A DNA stretch of 41,733 nucleotides from a virus, in IMG/VR virus record IMGVR_UViG_3300046011_008865, positions 1 to 41,733 of that record. One strand, written 5' to 3'. Shown piece by piece: positions 22,274-30,997 of the stretch. How positions within the stretch are numbered: the first letter of the stretch is position 1; each line of letters starts with the position of its first letter. The notes below the pieces were generated by a model that saw only the letters and a list, made by a program, of their open reading frames with translations, was not told the DNA's origin and ran no database searches. The translations under genes were made by a program, and so were the position numbers.

Positions 22274-22930
22274 TTATAAAAAATCTTTAAACCAAGAACC
22301 GATAAAATCAGAACCATTGGCTTGAAACTCTTTAGGTTGATACATCCACATTCCACCATTTTTATGGCTTAATGCAATATTCACTTTTATTTGATATAAA
22401 TCACCAACTAAAATTGGACTTATACAATGAACAAAATGTGGATAAGCAGGAAAGATAATCAAAGAACCACGTTGTGGCACTAATGAAAAGTTATAAGTAG
22501 GAAACTCTGTCTTTCCACCATATACTTCATAACGAGGGTCTAATGGAATGCTATCATGATATTCTTTTAGCCAAATAATCCCTGTCAAATCAACATCTTT
22601 TATCTTTAACCATTTACGTTTGATATACTTTGAGTTTTCACATCCCGGTTGTTCAGCCGGAGCTTTTTCAAACTCTGGATAATGAGTAAGAACTAATGAC
22701 TCGGTTCCGCGATACGTTGCATCATAATGCTGTTCAATTAGCGGAATGTGCTCACGTAACTTTTGCATGATTACAGTTTGACCTTTAGCAGGTTCCATTG
22801 TTTTTTCTAATTTAACTGGGTCACCGGTTAAATTAGTATTAGGAGTCTTAACTTGGTATTGAGATACTAATTCTTCACACTGCTTTGGTGACAAAAAGTC
22901 TTGGACTACATAAAACGGCGATTTTATCAT
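22274..22930 (-). CDS. 2-oxoglutarate/Fe(II) dioxygenase-like protein, metal site doubtful
   Basis: A 218-residue protein with the prolyl-4-hydroxylase-type scaffold: FLSPKQCEELV at the start, DLTGIIWLKEY, YGGKTEFPTYNFSLVPQRGSLIIFPAYPHFVHCISPI, then GDLYQIKVNIAL. The distal His (FVHCISP) and the following basic residue are present. The usual HxD pair expected before the LTGIIWL strand is not evident; that position reads GCEN. Either the metal site is altered or my alignment is off. Active members hydroxylate proteins or modify DNA bases. Confidence 0.65.
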   Translation of the reverse strand: MIKSPFYVVQDFLSPKQCEELVSQYQVKTPNTNLTGDPVKLEKTMEPAKGQTVIMQKLREHIPLIEQHYDATYRGTESLVLTHYPEFEKAPAEQPGCENSKYIKRKWLKIKDVDLTGIIWLKEYHDSIPLDPRYEVYGGKTEFPTYNFSLVPQRGSLIIFPAYPHFVHCISPILVGDLYQIKVNIALSHKNGGMWMYQPKEFQANGSDFIGSWFKDFL

Positions 22931-22971
22931 ATTAAGTTTATTTTATAAGTATAATGTTTATGTGAAAAAAT

Positions 22972-24474
22972 TTATTCTTCTTCTTTCTTTTGTTGACTAT
23001 CTTTGTCTTCTTCTTCGTCGTTATTGCTTTCTTTTGCTGGCGTCGGTGCCGATTCTTCGCCATTGTCTAGAATACCTGCAGCAGGATTGACTAAAAATCC
23101 CCCAGCACTTAATGTCTTACGTCCCAAAAGTATATTATACTCCATATGTTCACGGTCAGTAACAGAAAGTTCAACATTTCGTAAAGTAATTCCGTCTATG
23201 ACCATGTCAACACGAATGACTGGTCTTTCGTCTTCGTCAGAAATACTTGATTGCTTAATGCTTGCTGAACGAACAAGGTGGAACTTGTAACGTGATTTGC
23301 CAAACGTAAATTTGACAGACGAGTCGGTTACTTCAATATCCGTTCCATGAATAGAGCTTACATTTGCACCTGTATCAACTCGAGCTTCAATCGGCTCTTC
23401 ATTGTTGAAATGTTTGATAGTAACTTTAGTAAGTGAGCCAACAATCTTATCACCTTCAATGTCATGAATTGGAACCTCAATAACTTTGTCATCTGTAACT
23501 TCAGGAGTTGGTTCCTCTTCTTCTTTCTCTTCTGGCTTTTCCTCAACTGGAGGTTCTTCTTCTTCAGCAGGCTTTTCTTTCTCTTCATCACTACCACCAT
23601 CTCCAACTTTTTCATTACAGTAATCAATGATAGCATCTGCGATTGGTTTGTCAATAACCTTTTGCATTGCTTCAAATCCTGGAGAGCCGTTAACTTCAAG
23701 AAGTACAATATCATCACCATCAATAATGTAATCAACTGCGGCCAAAGAAATACCTAAAGTTTCTGCCGCTTTGATACAGGCTTCAATTTCTTCTTCAGTT
23801 GGTTTATGTTCTTTAAGTTCAGCACCTTGATGTGCATTACTGCGGAAGTCACCGTCAGGAATACTTCTCATAACTGCAGCTAATACTTTTCCATCTAACA
23901 ATAGAACACGAGCACTTTCAGAATGTTCAATGAACTCTTGTAACATAAACTGCTCACCTGATTTCAATAGCAATTGAATGATTGAAGTCAAACTTGCTTT
24001 ACTATCTGCACGAACAACACCAACGCCATGTGTTCCGAATAAAGTTTTGACAATGACTGGAAACTTATTACCTATTGCTTCTAATGCAGCATCAACTTGT
24101 TCTTCATTAGTGAATACAGCAGTCTTTGGAGTTTTGAGACCAGCATCATTCAGTAAGATTTGAGTTTCAACTTTGTTACTAGCAATTCGCATTGACTTAC
24201 CAGTGTTCAATACCTTAATGTCCATCTTTTCTAAATGATTGATAATCGCACACTTATAATCAAGGTTATCTTCCGAAAGACGAGGTATAACGATGTCAGC
24301 TCCAGAAAATCTTTTGCCTTCATGAGCAATGAATGGGTCTTGAGCTAGTGAGATAAAGCAAGTGTCTGGGTTGATAGTTTGAACAGTGAACCCTTTTTCT
24401 TGTGCAACTTTATCAAGTTCTTTAGGAACCCAGTTCTCAGGTTCGGTCGTCAATATGATGAGAGTTTTTGCCAT
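22972..24474 (-). CDS. RimK-like ATP-grasp ligase fused to a RimB-like retropepsin-type protease domain
   Basis: A 500-residue fusion. Residues 1-290 are an ATP-grasp ligase of the RimK type (FPVIVKTLFGTHGVGV for ATP binding, RSNAHQGAE, metal ligands in LLEVNGSPGFE, E260/N262). RimK adds glutamates to the C-terminus of ribosomal protein S6. Residues 295-330 are a Glu/Pro-rich linker. From about 333 comes a domain with ARVDTGANVSSIHG (D367-T-G-A) and NILLGRKTL, matching the 'ATP-dependent zinc protease' family that includes RimB, the partner protease removing or trimming poly-glutamate. The acidic tail (EEEDKDSQQKKEEE) could itself be a substrate-like region. Likely aim: modifying host translation (inference). 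Confidence 0.85.
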   Translation of the reverse strand: MAKTLIILTTEPENWVPKELDKVAQEKGFTVQTINPDTCFISLAQDPFIAHEGKRFSGADIVIPRLSEDNLDYKCAIINHLEKMDIKVLNTGKSMRIASNKVETQILLNDAGLKTPKTAVFTNEEQVDAALEAIGNKFPVIVKTLFGTHGVGVVRADSKASLTSIIQLLLKSGEQFMLQEFIEHSESARVLLLDGKVLAAVMRSIPDGDFRSNAHQGAELKEHKPTEEEIEACIKAAETLGISLAAVDYIIDGDDIVLLEVNGSPGFEAMQKVIDKPIADAIIDYCNEKVGDGGSDEEKEKPAEEEEPPVEEKPEEKEEEEPTPEVTDDKVIEVPIHDIEGDKIVGSLTKVTIKHFNNEEPIEARVDTGANVSSIHGTDIEVTDSSVKFTFGKSRYKFHLVRSASIKQSSISDEDERPVIRVDMVIDGITLRNVELSVTDREHMEYNILLGRKTLSAGGFLVNPAAGILDNGEESAPTPAKESNNDEEEDKDSQQKKEEE

Positions 24475-24486
24475 GTTGAATACTCT

Positions 24487-24966
24487 TTATAGAACGTAGT
24501 TTTTTGGATGGTTAATACCCGCAAGCTCTAACATTCGCTGAGTTTGAGATTTTTGTTCAGTCTTATTTTCAACAACTGTTGCTAAAGCATTTAGCATTGC
24601 ATCTTTACATTGGGCTTCACGAGCTAATGATTGTTTGCACAACTTGATACGTTTAGTTATTCTGCTATTCTTACCTGGACCATTGACTATAATGTCAATA
24701 TCAACAAAGAAGTCGTTATTGATTGGAGCAGGTTCATTATTACCTGGTTCATAAGCCGATGTAGGAACATCATAGTTTGTTTGACGGGCTTCACCAACAT
24801 AGAAGTAATATTGGGAAATGTCGATTTGTTCTGGTTCTACGGGTGCAGGGCCAATGGTTGGAACTTGTTCAATTCCAGTATCATCGCTAAATGGCGAAGT
24901 TGGAACACTATCAATAGGATTTGAAAAAGTTATTTCTGTAGGTTCTGGATTTAGATAAGGAAACAT
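24487..24966 (-). CDS. Hypothetical protein, proline-rich N-terminus
   Basis: A 159-residue protein from the ATG at 24966, which has GGAG 11 bases upstream; the longer frame would need a TTG. The first half is Pro/Glu-rich and probably flexible; the second half has strands (NDFFVDIDIIVNGPGKNSRITKRIKLCKQ) and a helix with CKDAMLNALATVVENKTEQ. Such 'disordered plus short domain' proteins are common among phage virion accessories. No family recognised. It is next downstream of the PD-(D/E)XK nuclease and just ahead of the RimK fusion. Confidence 0.6.
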   Translation of the reverse strand: MFPYLNPEPTEITFSNPIDSVPTSPFSDDTGIEQVPTIGPAPVEPEQIDISQYYFYVGEARQTNYDVPTSAYEPGNNEPAPINNDFFVDIDIIVNGPGKNSRITKRIKLCKQSLAREAQCKDAMLNALATVVENKTEQKSQTQRMLELAGINHPKNYVL

Positions 24967-25014
24967 AGTATATGTAACTCCGCAAGTGTGAGGCAATTCG
25001 TTAAAAGATATACT

Positions 25015-25671
25015 CTATTTAGCTAATTTAGAATAGAAGTGATCGACTCGTTCTATCAGAGTATTAAGTGAAGCTGATAATCTAAATGTAAATTCTTGTG
25101 GAAATCCGGTTTGAGAACTCATTAGAATAACACCTTGGTCAATATCAGTCCCATACTTTTCATTCATTGCAACACCATAAAAGCAACATTGGAGTTTATA
25201 GTCAGCAATATCTTTTTCAGATTTTATTCTACAAGAAGTTTTAAAGTCAATAATCGATGGAATACCTTTATAAGTTCCAATACAATCAGTAGTTCCAGCT
25301 AATTCTAATAAGTCAGAATAAAGTGGTGCTTCTAATCCAATGACATCAGTAATACGATTTAGCTTTAGCTTTAGTGCATTGAATACATTGACATCTTCAT
25401 ATGAAAACTCAGAAGTATTCAGTTCTTGTTTCAGGAGATAACGTTCAATCATAGTATGAACGTTAGTTCCTTTAGAAGCAGCAGCTTTAGTATAAGCATC
25501 AGCTTTAGAAACCCCTAATGAGTTTTGCCAGCTGGTTAGAATAGCTTTCTTTTCCTCACTTACAGTATGACCTAAGACGGTTGTGATGGAGGGATAGAAG
25601 TTTCCCTCCGGTGTTTCATATAATCGATACCCGCTTTCTTCAACGCGTTTCAACTTTGGAAAAGTATGCAT
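25015..25671 (-). CDS. PD-(D/E)XK exonuclease (RecB-like)
   Basis: A 218-residue nuclease. YPSITTVLG near the start, KGTNVHTMIERYL (H72, the usual upstream His/Glu helix), ELAGTTDCIG (D129), IIDFKTSCR (D142, K144) and the QCCFYGVAM helix are the ordered motifs of RecB/Cas4/MGME1-type exonucleases, which degrade or trim DNA ends. T4 phages use gp46/47 for end resection, not visible here. The length fits a single-domain phage exonuclease. It starts at an ATG 6 bases past the previous stop. Confidence 0.85.
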   Translation of the reverse strand: MHTFPKLKRVEESGYRLYETPEGNFYPSITTVLGHTVSEEKKAILTSWQNSLGVSKADAYTKAAASKGTNVHTMIERYLLKQELNTSEFSYEDVNVFNALKLKLNRITDVIGLEAPLYSDLLELAGTTDCIGTYKGIPSIIDFKTSCRIKSEKDIADYKLQCCFYGVAMNEKYGTDIDQGVILMSSQTGFPQEFTFRLSASLNTLIERVDHFYSKLAK

Positions 25672-25677
25672 GAATGA

Positions 25678-27678
25678 TTACCATAGGTTCAAGAATGCTT
25701 CAACCGACTTTTTACCTAACTTGATACCATCTTTATGGAATTCATTATCTGAGTCAAGTGGTATAACAACATATTCAACACCGTGAGTAATTGGTTTGAA
25801 ATTGAAGTGCTCATTACCTGAACGAACAGTGGTTTCAAATCCATTGTCAATAGCATGATGCAAGTTCTTAGCTTCAGTTGAACTTAGCTTTATTTCAAGA
25901 CTATCAATTGCAAGACGAATTCGTTCGCCAGTTTTACCGATACTCCAAGCGCCAAGGTCTACTGCATTGTCTCGAAAATGACGAGATGCTTCTTCGTACA
26001 TAAACTCCTCATTCACATTTGCATTTGCATTACTTGCTAAAGCTTTTGCTAATGCTGCAGCTCGAACTCTAACTGCAGGTAAGTTAAGTTGTTGTTTACG
26101 TTGACGTAATGATTGAATAAGATTTGATCTTTTGTAGTTTAAGTTTTCATCAGGAATTCCAAGTGACGACGCTAAGGTTGAAACTAATGATAAGTAAGCA
26201 TCATTACCAAGGTCAATTGCTTCTTTTACTACTTCTTCATCTTCTTGTGATTCAGTATCACTATGATGTAACGGTTTGATACCCAATGCTTTAGATAATC
26301 CTGCAATGTAGTTACGTAGTTTACCATGTTTGATAAGATGCACAATAGTAGGTTTCAATGCTTGTCTTAGCATCGATTTACGAGTATGCAATAATTGATG
26401 CGGAACTCCCAATGCTTCAAGTAGCTGAAGAATGTGTTCAAACATAACATTAGTTCCTTGTCCAGCAGACTCATCAATCTTTTCTTTCTCATCGCTATCT
26501 TTCTTTTTAGCAAGTTCTTTCTCAGCTTTTTCAGCTTCACCTGTTCCTAAGATATCTTCTAACTCTTTCAATGCACGATGTAGAAAGATACGACCTTTTG
26601 GGTTATCCACCATTCCTAACGCAGCTTCTCGTACGCCATGACGAAGTAATGATTTACCTTGAGATAAACGCAATGCTGGCATTCCAAGAAGAATGATAAG
26701 ACGAATAATCTTACGTTGCATTGCAGTTTTGAATAAGTCTTCTATCTTTTCTTCTGCTTTGTCTTCTTTTTTACTTTCTTCTGAAACTATTCCAAAGTCA
26801 GGTTCTTCTTTTAGAAATGACGAGAATAACCATGAACTTGTTGAAGTTTGTTGAATACTATCAACCAATTTCTCATCACCTTTCTTTTTAGATGCGGCAA
26901 CAGGTTTCTTTTTCTTTTTAGAAGTAGGTTTCTTTTTGCCATCTTTTTCTTCTTCATCATCAGGTGATGTCAATGCGTCTTCTTCATCGTCTTTTTCTTC
27001 ATTATCGTCTTCTTTATTACCGAAATCTAATCCACCAAATGCGTCATCCTCTTCTTTATCTTTATCATCATCAGGAGCGTCAAGATTATCTTCATCTTTG
27101 TCAGCATTAGCATCATCTTTCTCGTCTTCTTCTTTCGATTGATTTAGGTCAAAACCAAGTTTAGTTTTCTTTTCTTTTTTATCTGCTAAGTCATCTATAT
27201 TCCCGTCACCATCTTCACCCGCCATTGCATCATCTGCTGCATCGCCTACATCAGATGATGAACCGCCATCGCCAGTCATGTCATCTTCTGGCCATTCAAC
27301 TGACACAATGTCAAACTCACCAGCTAAGTCATTGATAGCAGTTTCAATGTCATCTTCTTTGCCTAATAAGTCACTCATTGCTTTCTCAAATGCTTCAGCA
27401 TCTTGAGTTGCGACATATACTTTAACAATTTCTCCATCATTCAATTCAAGTCCAAAAGCAATAGTATCTACTTCTTCTGCTTTATCTTGTGCTTGTTGGA
27501 TAAGGTTAGCAGCATCACGTTGTGTTAATTTGGAATTTGAGTCAAATGAAATACCTTTAGGTAATGTAAAATGGTCTTTAGGAGCAGCTTCAGTATTTTG
27601 GTCTTTAGGAGCGCTAAAAGTACTTCCCTTTTCAACTTCAGATAATATGTCATTTAGAAAATCTAGGTTATTCTTCAT
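25678..27678 (-). CDS. Large acidic hypothetical protein with three helical repeats
   Basis: A 666-residue protein from the ATG at 27678 (GGGGAG 10 bases upstream; the longer frame needs a TTG). Residues about 130-250 are extremely acidic, then a poly-Lys patch (PTSKKKKKPVAASKKK). Three related ~52-residue repeats follow, at about 326-376, 414-466 and 495-547, each with an 'LLxxLGxPxxxLxxxKSxLRxxxR...LxKAL' pattern. The C-terminal ~100 residues form a globular alpha/beta domain. I know no function. The size and pairing with the 964-residue gene suggest a late, possibly virion-internal pair. Confidence 0.65.
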   Translation of the reverse strand: MKNNLDFLNDILSEVEKGSTFSAPKDQNTEAAPKDHFTLPKGISFDSNSKLTQRDAANLIQQAQDKAEEVDTIAFGLELNDGEIVKVYVATQDAEAFEKAMSDLLGKEDDIETAINDLAGEFDIVSVEWPEDDMTGDGGSSSDVGDAADDAMAGEDGDGNIDDLADKKEKKTKLGFDLNQSKEEDEKDDANADKDEDNLDAPDDDKDKEEDDAFGGLDFGNKEDDNEEKDDEEDALTSPDDEEEKDGKKKPTSKKKKKPVAASKKKGDEKLVDSIQQTSTSSWLFSSFLKEEPDFGIVSEESKKEDKAEEKIEDLFKTAMQRKIIRLIILLGMPALRLSQGKSLLRHGVREAALGMVDNPKGRIFLHRALKELEDILGTGEAEKAEKELAKKKDSDEKEKIDESAGQGTNVMFEHILQLLEALGVPHQLLHTRKSMLRQALKPTIVHLIKHGKLRNYIAGLSKALGIKPLHHSDTESQEDEEVVKEAIDLGNDAYLSLVSTLASSLGIPDENLNYKRSNLIQSLRQRKQQLNLPAVRVRAAALAKALASNANANVNEEFMYEEASRHFRDNAVDLGAWSIGKTGERIRLAIDSLEIKLSSTEAKNLHHAIDNGFETTVRSGNEHFNFKPITHGVEYVVIPLDSDNEFHKDGIKLGKKSVEAFLNLW

Positions 27679-27685
27679 TGATTGT

Positions 27686-30580
27686 TTACTCCCCAATCAT
27701 TGGTGTGATTGCAGAAGCTATAAATGATGCATCTGCCTGATAGTCTTTAGATAAGAATGATGTTAAATGTTCTTTTGTTCCAATTAGTTTGACTGAAGGC
27801 CATTTTTGGTTACTACCATCTTTTTCATTAGAAGGAGTAGTAATTATTGATGCAAGTAAATATCTTTCTTCTTTCAAGAATTTGAATCCTTCATCTGTCA
27901 AAGGATCGCCGGTAAAATCTTCATCAGTCCATTCTACAATAGCATAAAATAAATCGCTGAACATTGCAGCAGGATTACTAACTTCACTTACTGCGGTAAG
28001 ATGACTAAATCCTGGAATTACTCGTTTCAAAATTCGTTTTTTCTTTTTAGAAGAAACACTTTTAGACACCGCAACCTGTCCTTTCTTTTTATCAGACGTG
28101 TCAAATAATCTTGAAGGAAATGTAGCAATTGCAGCTGAGCTAATATCACCTGCTTCGGCTCCACCTTCTTCTCCTTCTTCTCTAACGATTTGTTCTTCTG
28201 CATTGCGAGTAAATTTTGGCTTTTTAGTAAAGTCTCGCTTTCTTCTAACTATCGGTTTTCCATTCATAAATTTGACTAATAAGTGATTATTTGATAAGGA
28301 TTTATTTCCAAGACTAGCTTTATTTTGTTTTGTCTGTCCGTCTGAAGATGGGTCAGTTGCTACACCAAAATCTGCCCAAGCAGCAACGTTAGCGCCATTA
28401 CTAATCGCGGTTTGGGATGCATTAGCTCCCATTTCAGTTTCATTTACTAAAGAAGATAATGATTGCATGAATGTAAGTGTCTCATCAATGTCTTGTAGTG
28501 AAGATTGTTTCTTCTTATTTGTCGTCGTCGTCAAGTCAGTACCCTCTTTATTTTGTGTTTTGTTTGCATCAATAGCAGCATGGGTCAACGTGTTAGATGC
28601 TAACTGTCGTAAAGGTCCTAACAATGGAGAACCGTGAACATGCTGTTGTAAATAATAAAACACTTTCGCAATGACAGTATTTTTGTCGCTAAGTTCAATA
28701 TCATCCCAGTGTCTTATACCTGCAATTGCAGTATTTATTGATTGACTACGGGTTTCTAGACGCATAGTAATCAATTTAGCATTATCTTCTTGCAAATCCC
28801 AATCCTGGACAAAACTTCCTGATGATAATGTCTTATGGATTTTTTCTACTCGTTGCTTTGTTATTCGACCTGATAACTTTTTAAGTTCACTTGTTGTTTC
28901 GGCTGACATACTACCTTTCATTACTGCAATGTATGGGCTAAAAACCATTGTTCCCCAAAAGTTTAGTTGACTCATTGTTGCATCAGGTTTATGCTTTAGT
29001 GTTGCATGTTTCATATCTTTGATTAGAGGAACTGCACCTTTAGTTTGAGTGCGAAGTAATAACATTGATGCAAGTAACGTAGCAGTATAAGCACTGCATA
29101 TATCATGTCCATGCATATGCTTGATTTGGTCTAATGATACGTTTTGTAATTTACTACCTTCTATAATGATACTTTCTGCTATTCGCTGTCCATGTAATGA
29201 ATATATTGCATTTCCATATAAGGCTAAGATAATGTCCGTAAAGCTTTTACTTCTTTTAATTTCAGACATTCTATCATCATACCCATTAATTGCTTGTGCA
29301 TAGAATCCTAAGTTATCTTTGATTTCATCTTGAGTATAAGTAATCTCTGACTCACCTGTAACTTGTTTGAAATCATTACTAGTATCTTTGAACTCTTGTA
29401 ACTTTTTCTCTGCTTGTTCTTTTGAATACTTTAATACTGCTAAGATTTTAGTTTTAACACCGTTGAAGCTCATCTCTTTGAACTGTTGAGCAAAAGCTGC
29501 GGCAGTATCACGAGGGTTAGTACCTCTAAAAGATTTGAATACATTGCCAACCGATTGAGGACGTTGAAGTTCTGGGACTCCAAATAATTGAGCAATTCGT
29601 TGTTGGAATACACCTTCAATTCCACCTCTATCTTCAAGAGATGCTTTCTTGTCAGTAGTACGAATCATTCCACTTAGTTCGCGTTTAGGAATAGTATCAA
29701 ATCGACCATCAGCTTTAAACTCGCTTGATGCAATCCAAGTGCTATCACTTCCTTTATGAATTAACGCTGCTTGAGAACCAACATTATCTTCAATTGACTT
29801 CAATAGTTCAGTCTTGATAGGGAACTTGAATTGAGTAAGAATAACATTGTTTAGCTTCTCACGTTCGGTTTCAATCACATCACGATACTTCATTGGAACT
29901 TGTGTAAGATTAACAGCAGCAACTTCATAGTTAGACATTTCAAGACTGTGACGATGTGCTACCTCATTATCTTTGGCAAGGAATGCTTCTAACTTTGAAA
30001 GAATGCTTTTTAGTTTTCCAGACGAAAGCATTCCTCCACCTTTGACTGATTTAGTTTTGAACACTTTCCATGTAGTCAAGACTTCTTGTTCTTCTAAATC
30101 TTCGCCATTGATTGATGACATTTGTTTGACTTTAACTTGGACCTTTTTATCTCCAATCGCGGTATAGAGTTGGTCAATTACTTTACTATCAGCAATAGTC
30201 GCTTCTCCAATAACAGGTCGTACCAAAACGATTTTGCTAAATGTATTGCCAAATTGAGTTTCTGCCTTAGCTTCTAATTGACACTCAATAACTTGTCCAG
30301 CTTCAAGGATATCTTTGATATCAGATTGAAACTGAGAAATTGCTTTATGTGCTGCTCTGAATTGATTGTTCTCAACTCTTAATTGATAGTCAGTAACTTT
30401 ATATGAAAACTTAGTTCTTTTGTTTGGAGAATAGGCTGACGTATAAAACTGATTATCTGAATCAATACCAAAATAAAAAGTAAGTCCATCTGCTTGAGCT
30501 GAAATAGTATAAGAACCCAACGATTTCAGTTGTGCTATAAACTTTTTTATTGGTAAGTCTTCGAATGTTGATGCAGTCAT
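27686..30580 (-). CDS. Very large hypothetical protein (964 residues), DUF6267-like N-terminus
   Basis: The N-terminus (FEDLPIKKFIAQLKSLGSYTISAQADGLTFYFGID...FYTS) resembles a group of T4-like phage proteins that usually show a KxDG motif like nucleotidyltransferases or ligases; here the position reads QADG (29-32), with no lysine. The middle is largely helical, with a possible active or metal-binding patch KHMHGHDICSAY; a low-complexity region (about 780-850) precedes the C-terminal domain. A late-type box GATAAATA lies 37 bases upstream, so this is probably a late protein. Function unknown; packaging or internal virion roles are guesses. The next gene's ribosome site lies in its last codons. 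Confidence 0.65.
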   Translation of the reverse strand: MTASTFEDLPIKKFIAQLKSLGSYTISAQADGLTFYFGIDSDNQFYTSAYSPNKRTKFSYKVTDYQLRVENNQFRAAHKAISQFQSDIKDILEAGQVIECQLEAKAETQFGNTFSKIVLVRPVIGEATIADSKVIDQLYTAIGDKKVQVKVKQMSSINGEDLEEQEVLTTWKVFKTKSVKGGGMLSSGKLKSILSKLEAFLAKDNEVAHRHSLEMSNYEVAAVNLTQVPMKYRDVIETEREKLNNVILTQFKFPIKTELLKSIEDNVGSQAALIHKGSDSTWIASSEFKADGRFDTIPKRELSGMIRTTDKKASLEDRGGIEGVFQQRIAQLFGVPELQRPQSVGNVFKSFRGTNPRDTAAAFAQQFKEMSFNGVKTKILAVLKYSKEQAEKKLQEFKDTSNDFKQVTGESEITYTQDEIKDNLGFYAQAINGYDDRMSEIKRSKSFTDIILALYGNAIYSLHGQRIAESIIIEGSKLQNVSLDQIKHMHGHDICSAYTATLLASMLLLRTQTKGAVPLIKDMKHATLKHKPDATMSQLNFWGTMVFSPYIAVMKGSMSAETTSELKKLSGRITKQRVEKIHKTLSSGSFVQDWDLQEDNAKLITMRLETRSQSINTAIAGIRHWDDIELSDKNTVIAKVFYYLQQHVHGSPLLGPLRQLASNTLTHAAIDANKTQNKEGTDLTTTTNKKKQSSLQDIDETLTFMQSLSSLVNETEMGANASQTAISNGANVAAWADFGVATDPSSDGQTKQNKASLGNKSLSNNHLLVKFMNGKPIVRRKRDFTKKPKFTRNAEEQIVREEGEEGGAEAGDISSAAIATFPSRLFDTSDKKKGQVAVSKSVSSKKKKRILKRVIPGFSHLTAVSEVSNPAAMFSDLFYAIVEWTDEDFTGDPLTDEGFKFLKEERYLLASIITTPSNEKDGSNQKWPSVKLIGTKEHLTSFLSKDYQADASFIASAITPMIGE

Positions 30581-30616
30581 ATTTACAAGTTTATTTGAAT
30601 AAGAATAGTATGTAAC

Positions 30617-30624
30617 TATTTATC
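30617..30624 (-). promoter_or_regulatory. Late-type promoter GATAAATA for the 964-residue protein gene
   Basis: A GATAAATA box on the minus strand, 37 bases before the ATG at 30580 and just past a terminator. A short inverted repeat AATAGT/ACTATT follows it. Confidence 0.5.
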
Positions 30625-30640
30625 TACTTACTGATAAACA

Positions 30641-30671
30641 AAAGGGCCGAATACTTTCATATTCGGCCCTT
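30641..30671 (-). terminator. Rho-independent terminator after the 87-residue ORF
   Basis: AAGGGCCGAAT and ATTCGGCCCTT form a perfect 11-bp GC-rich stem with an 8-base loop; TTTTGTTT follows on the minus strand. It ends the message of the gene at 30699-30962. Plus-strand use is possible but no gene is there. Confidence 0.88.
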
Positions 30672-30698
30672 CTTCTTAGTTTCTAACTATTACAGCAT

Positions 30699-30962
30699 TT
30701 ATACTGCTACGTCAGCTGCTGGAGCAACTTCTTGTTCAGGAGCAGCAGGCTCAAGTTCTGCTTTCAATTTAGCAAGCAATTCATTATTCAAATCGCGAAC
30801 GGCAGCACGAGCACGAGCATATTCAAGCTCAGCTTCGATAACTTTTTGTTCCCAGATTTGGTGAATTTGAACTAAACGTTGTACTTCGGTTGAAAATTTT
30901 GCAAGTTCGTGTTGTACACCGTCGATAGTGATAGTTTGAACTTGTTCGTTAGCTTCTGCCAT
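30699..30962 (-). CDS. Small conserved-type phage protein (DUF6447-like)
   Basis: An 87-residue protein. A short strand segment (TITIDGVQHELAKFS) is followed by a long amphipathic helix (about 25-70) and a Pro/Ala/Glu tail. This 'TITIDG...L...' plus helix layout is seen in small T4-like phage proteins of unknown role. AGAGGA upstream of the ATG is a strong ribosome site, a terminator follows and a perfect late box TATAAATA lies 140 bases upstream in gp41. It is probably made in quantity as its own unit. Confidence 0.7.
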   Translation of the reverse strand: MAEANEQVQTITIDGVQHELAKFSTEVQRLVQIHQIWEQKVIEAELEYARARAAVRDLNNELLAKLKAELEPAAPEQEVAPAADVAV

Positions 30963-30997
30963 TTGTATTTCCTCTTTTTTATGTTGTTGATAATAAA

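Noticed and set aside
26432-27142. Ser/Phe-rich plus-strand ORFs
   Set aside because: They are antisense shadows of the acidic, Lys-rich region of the 666-residue protein.
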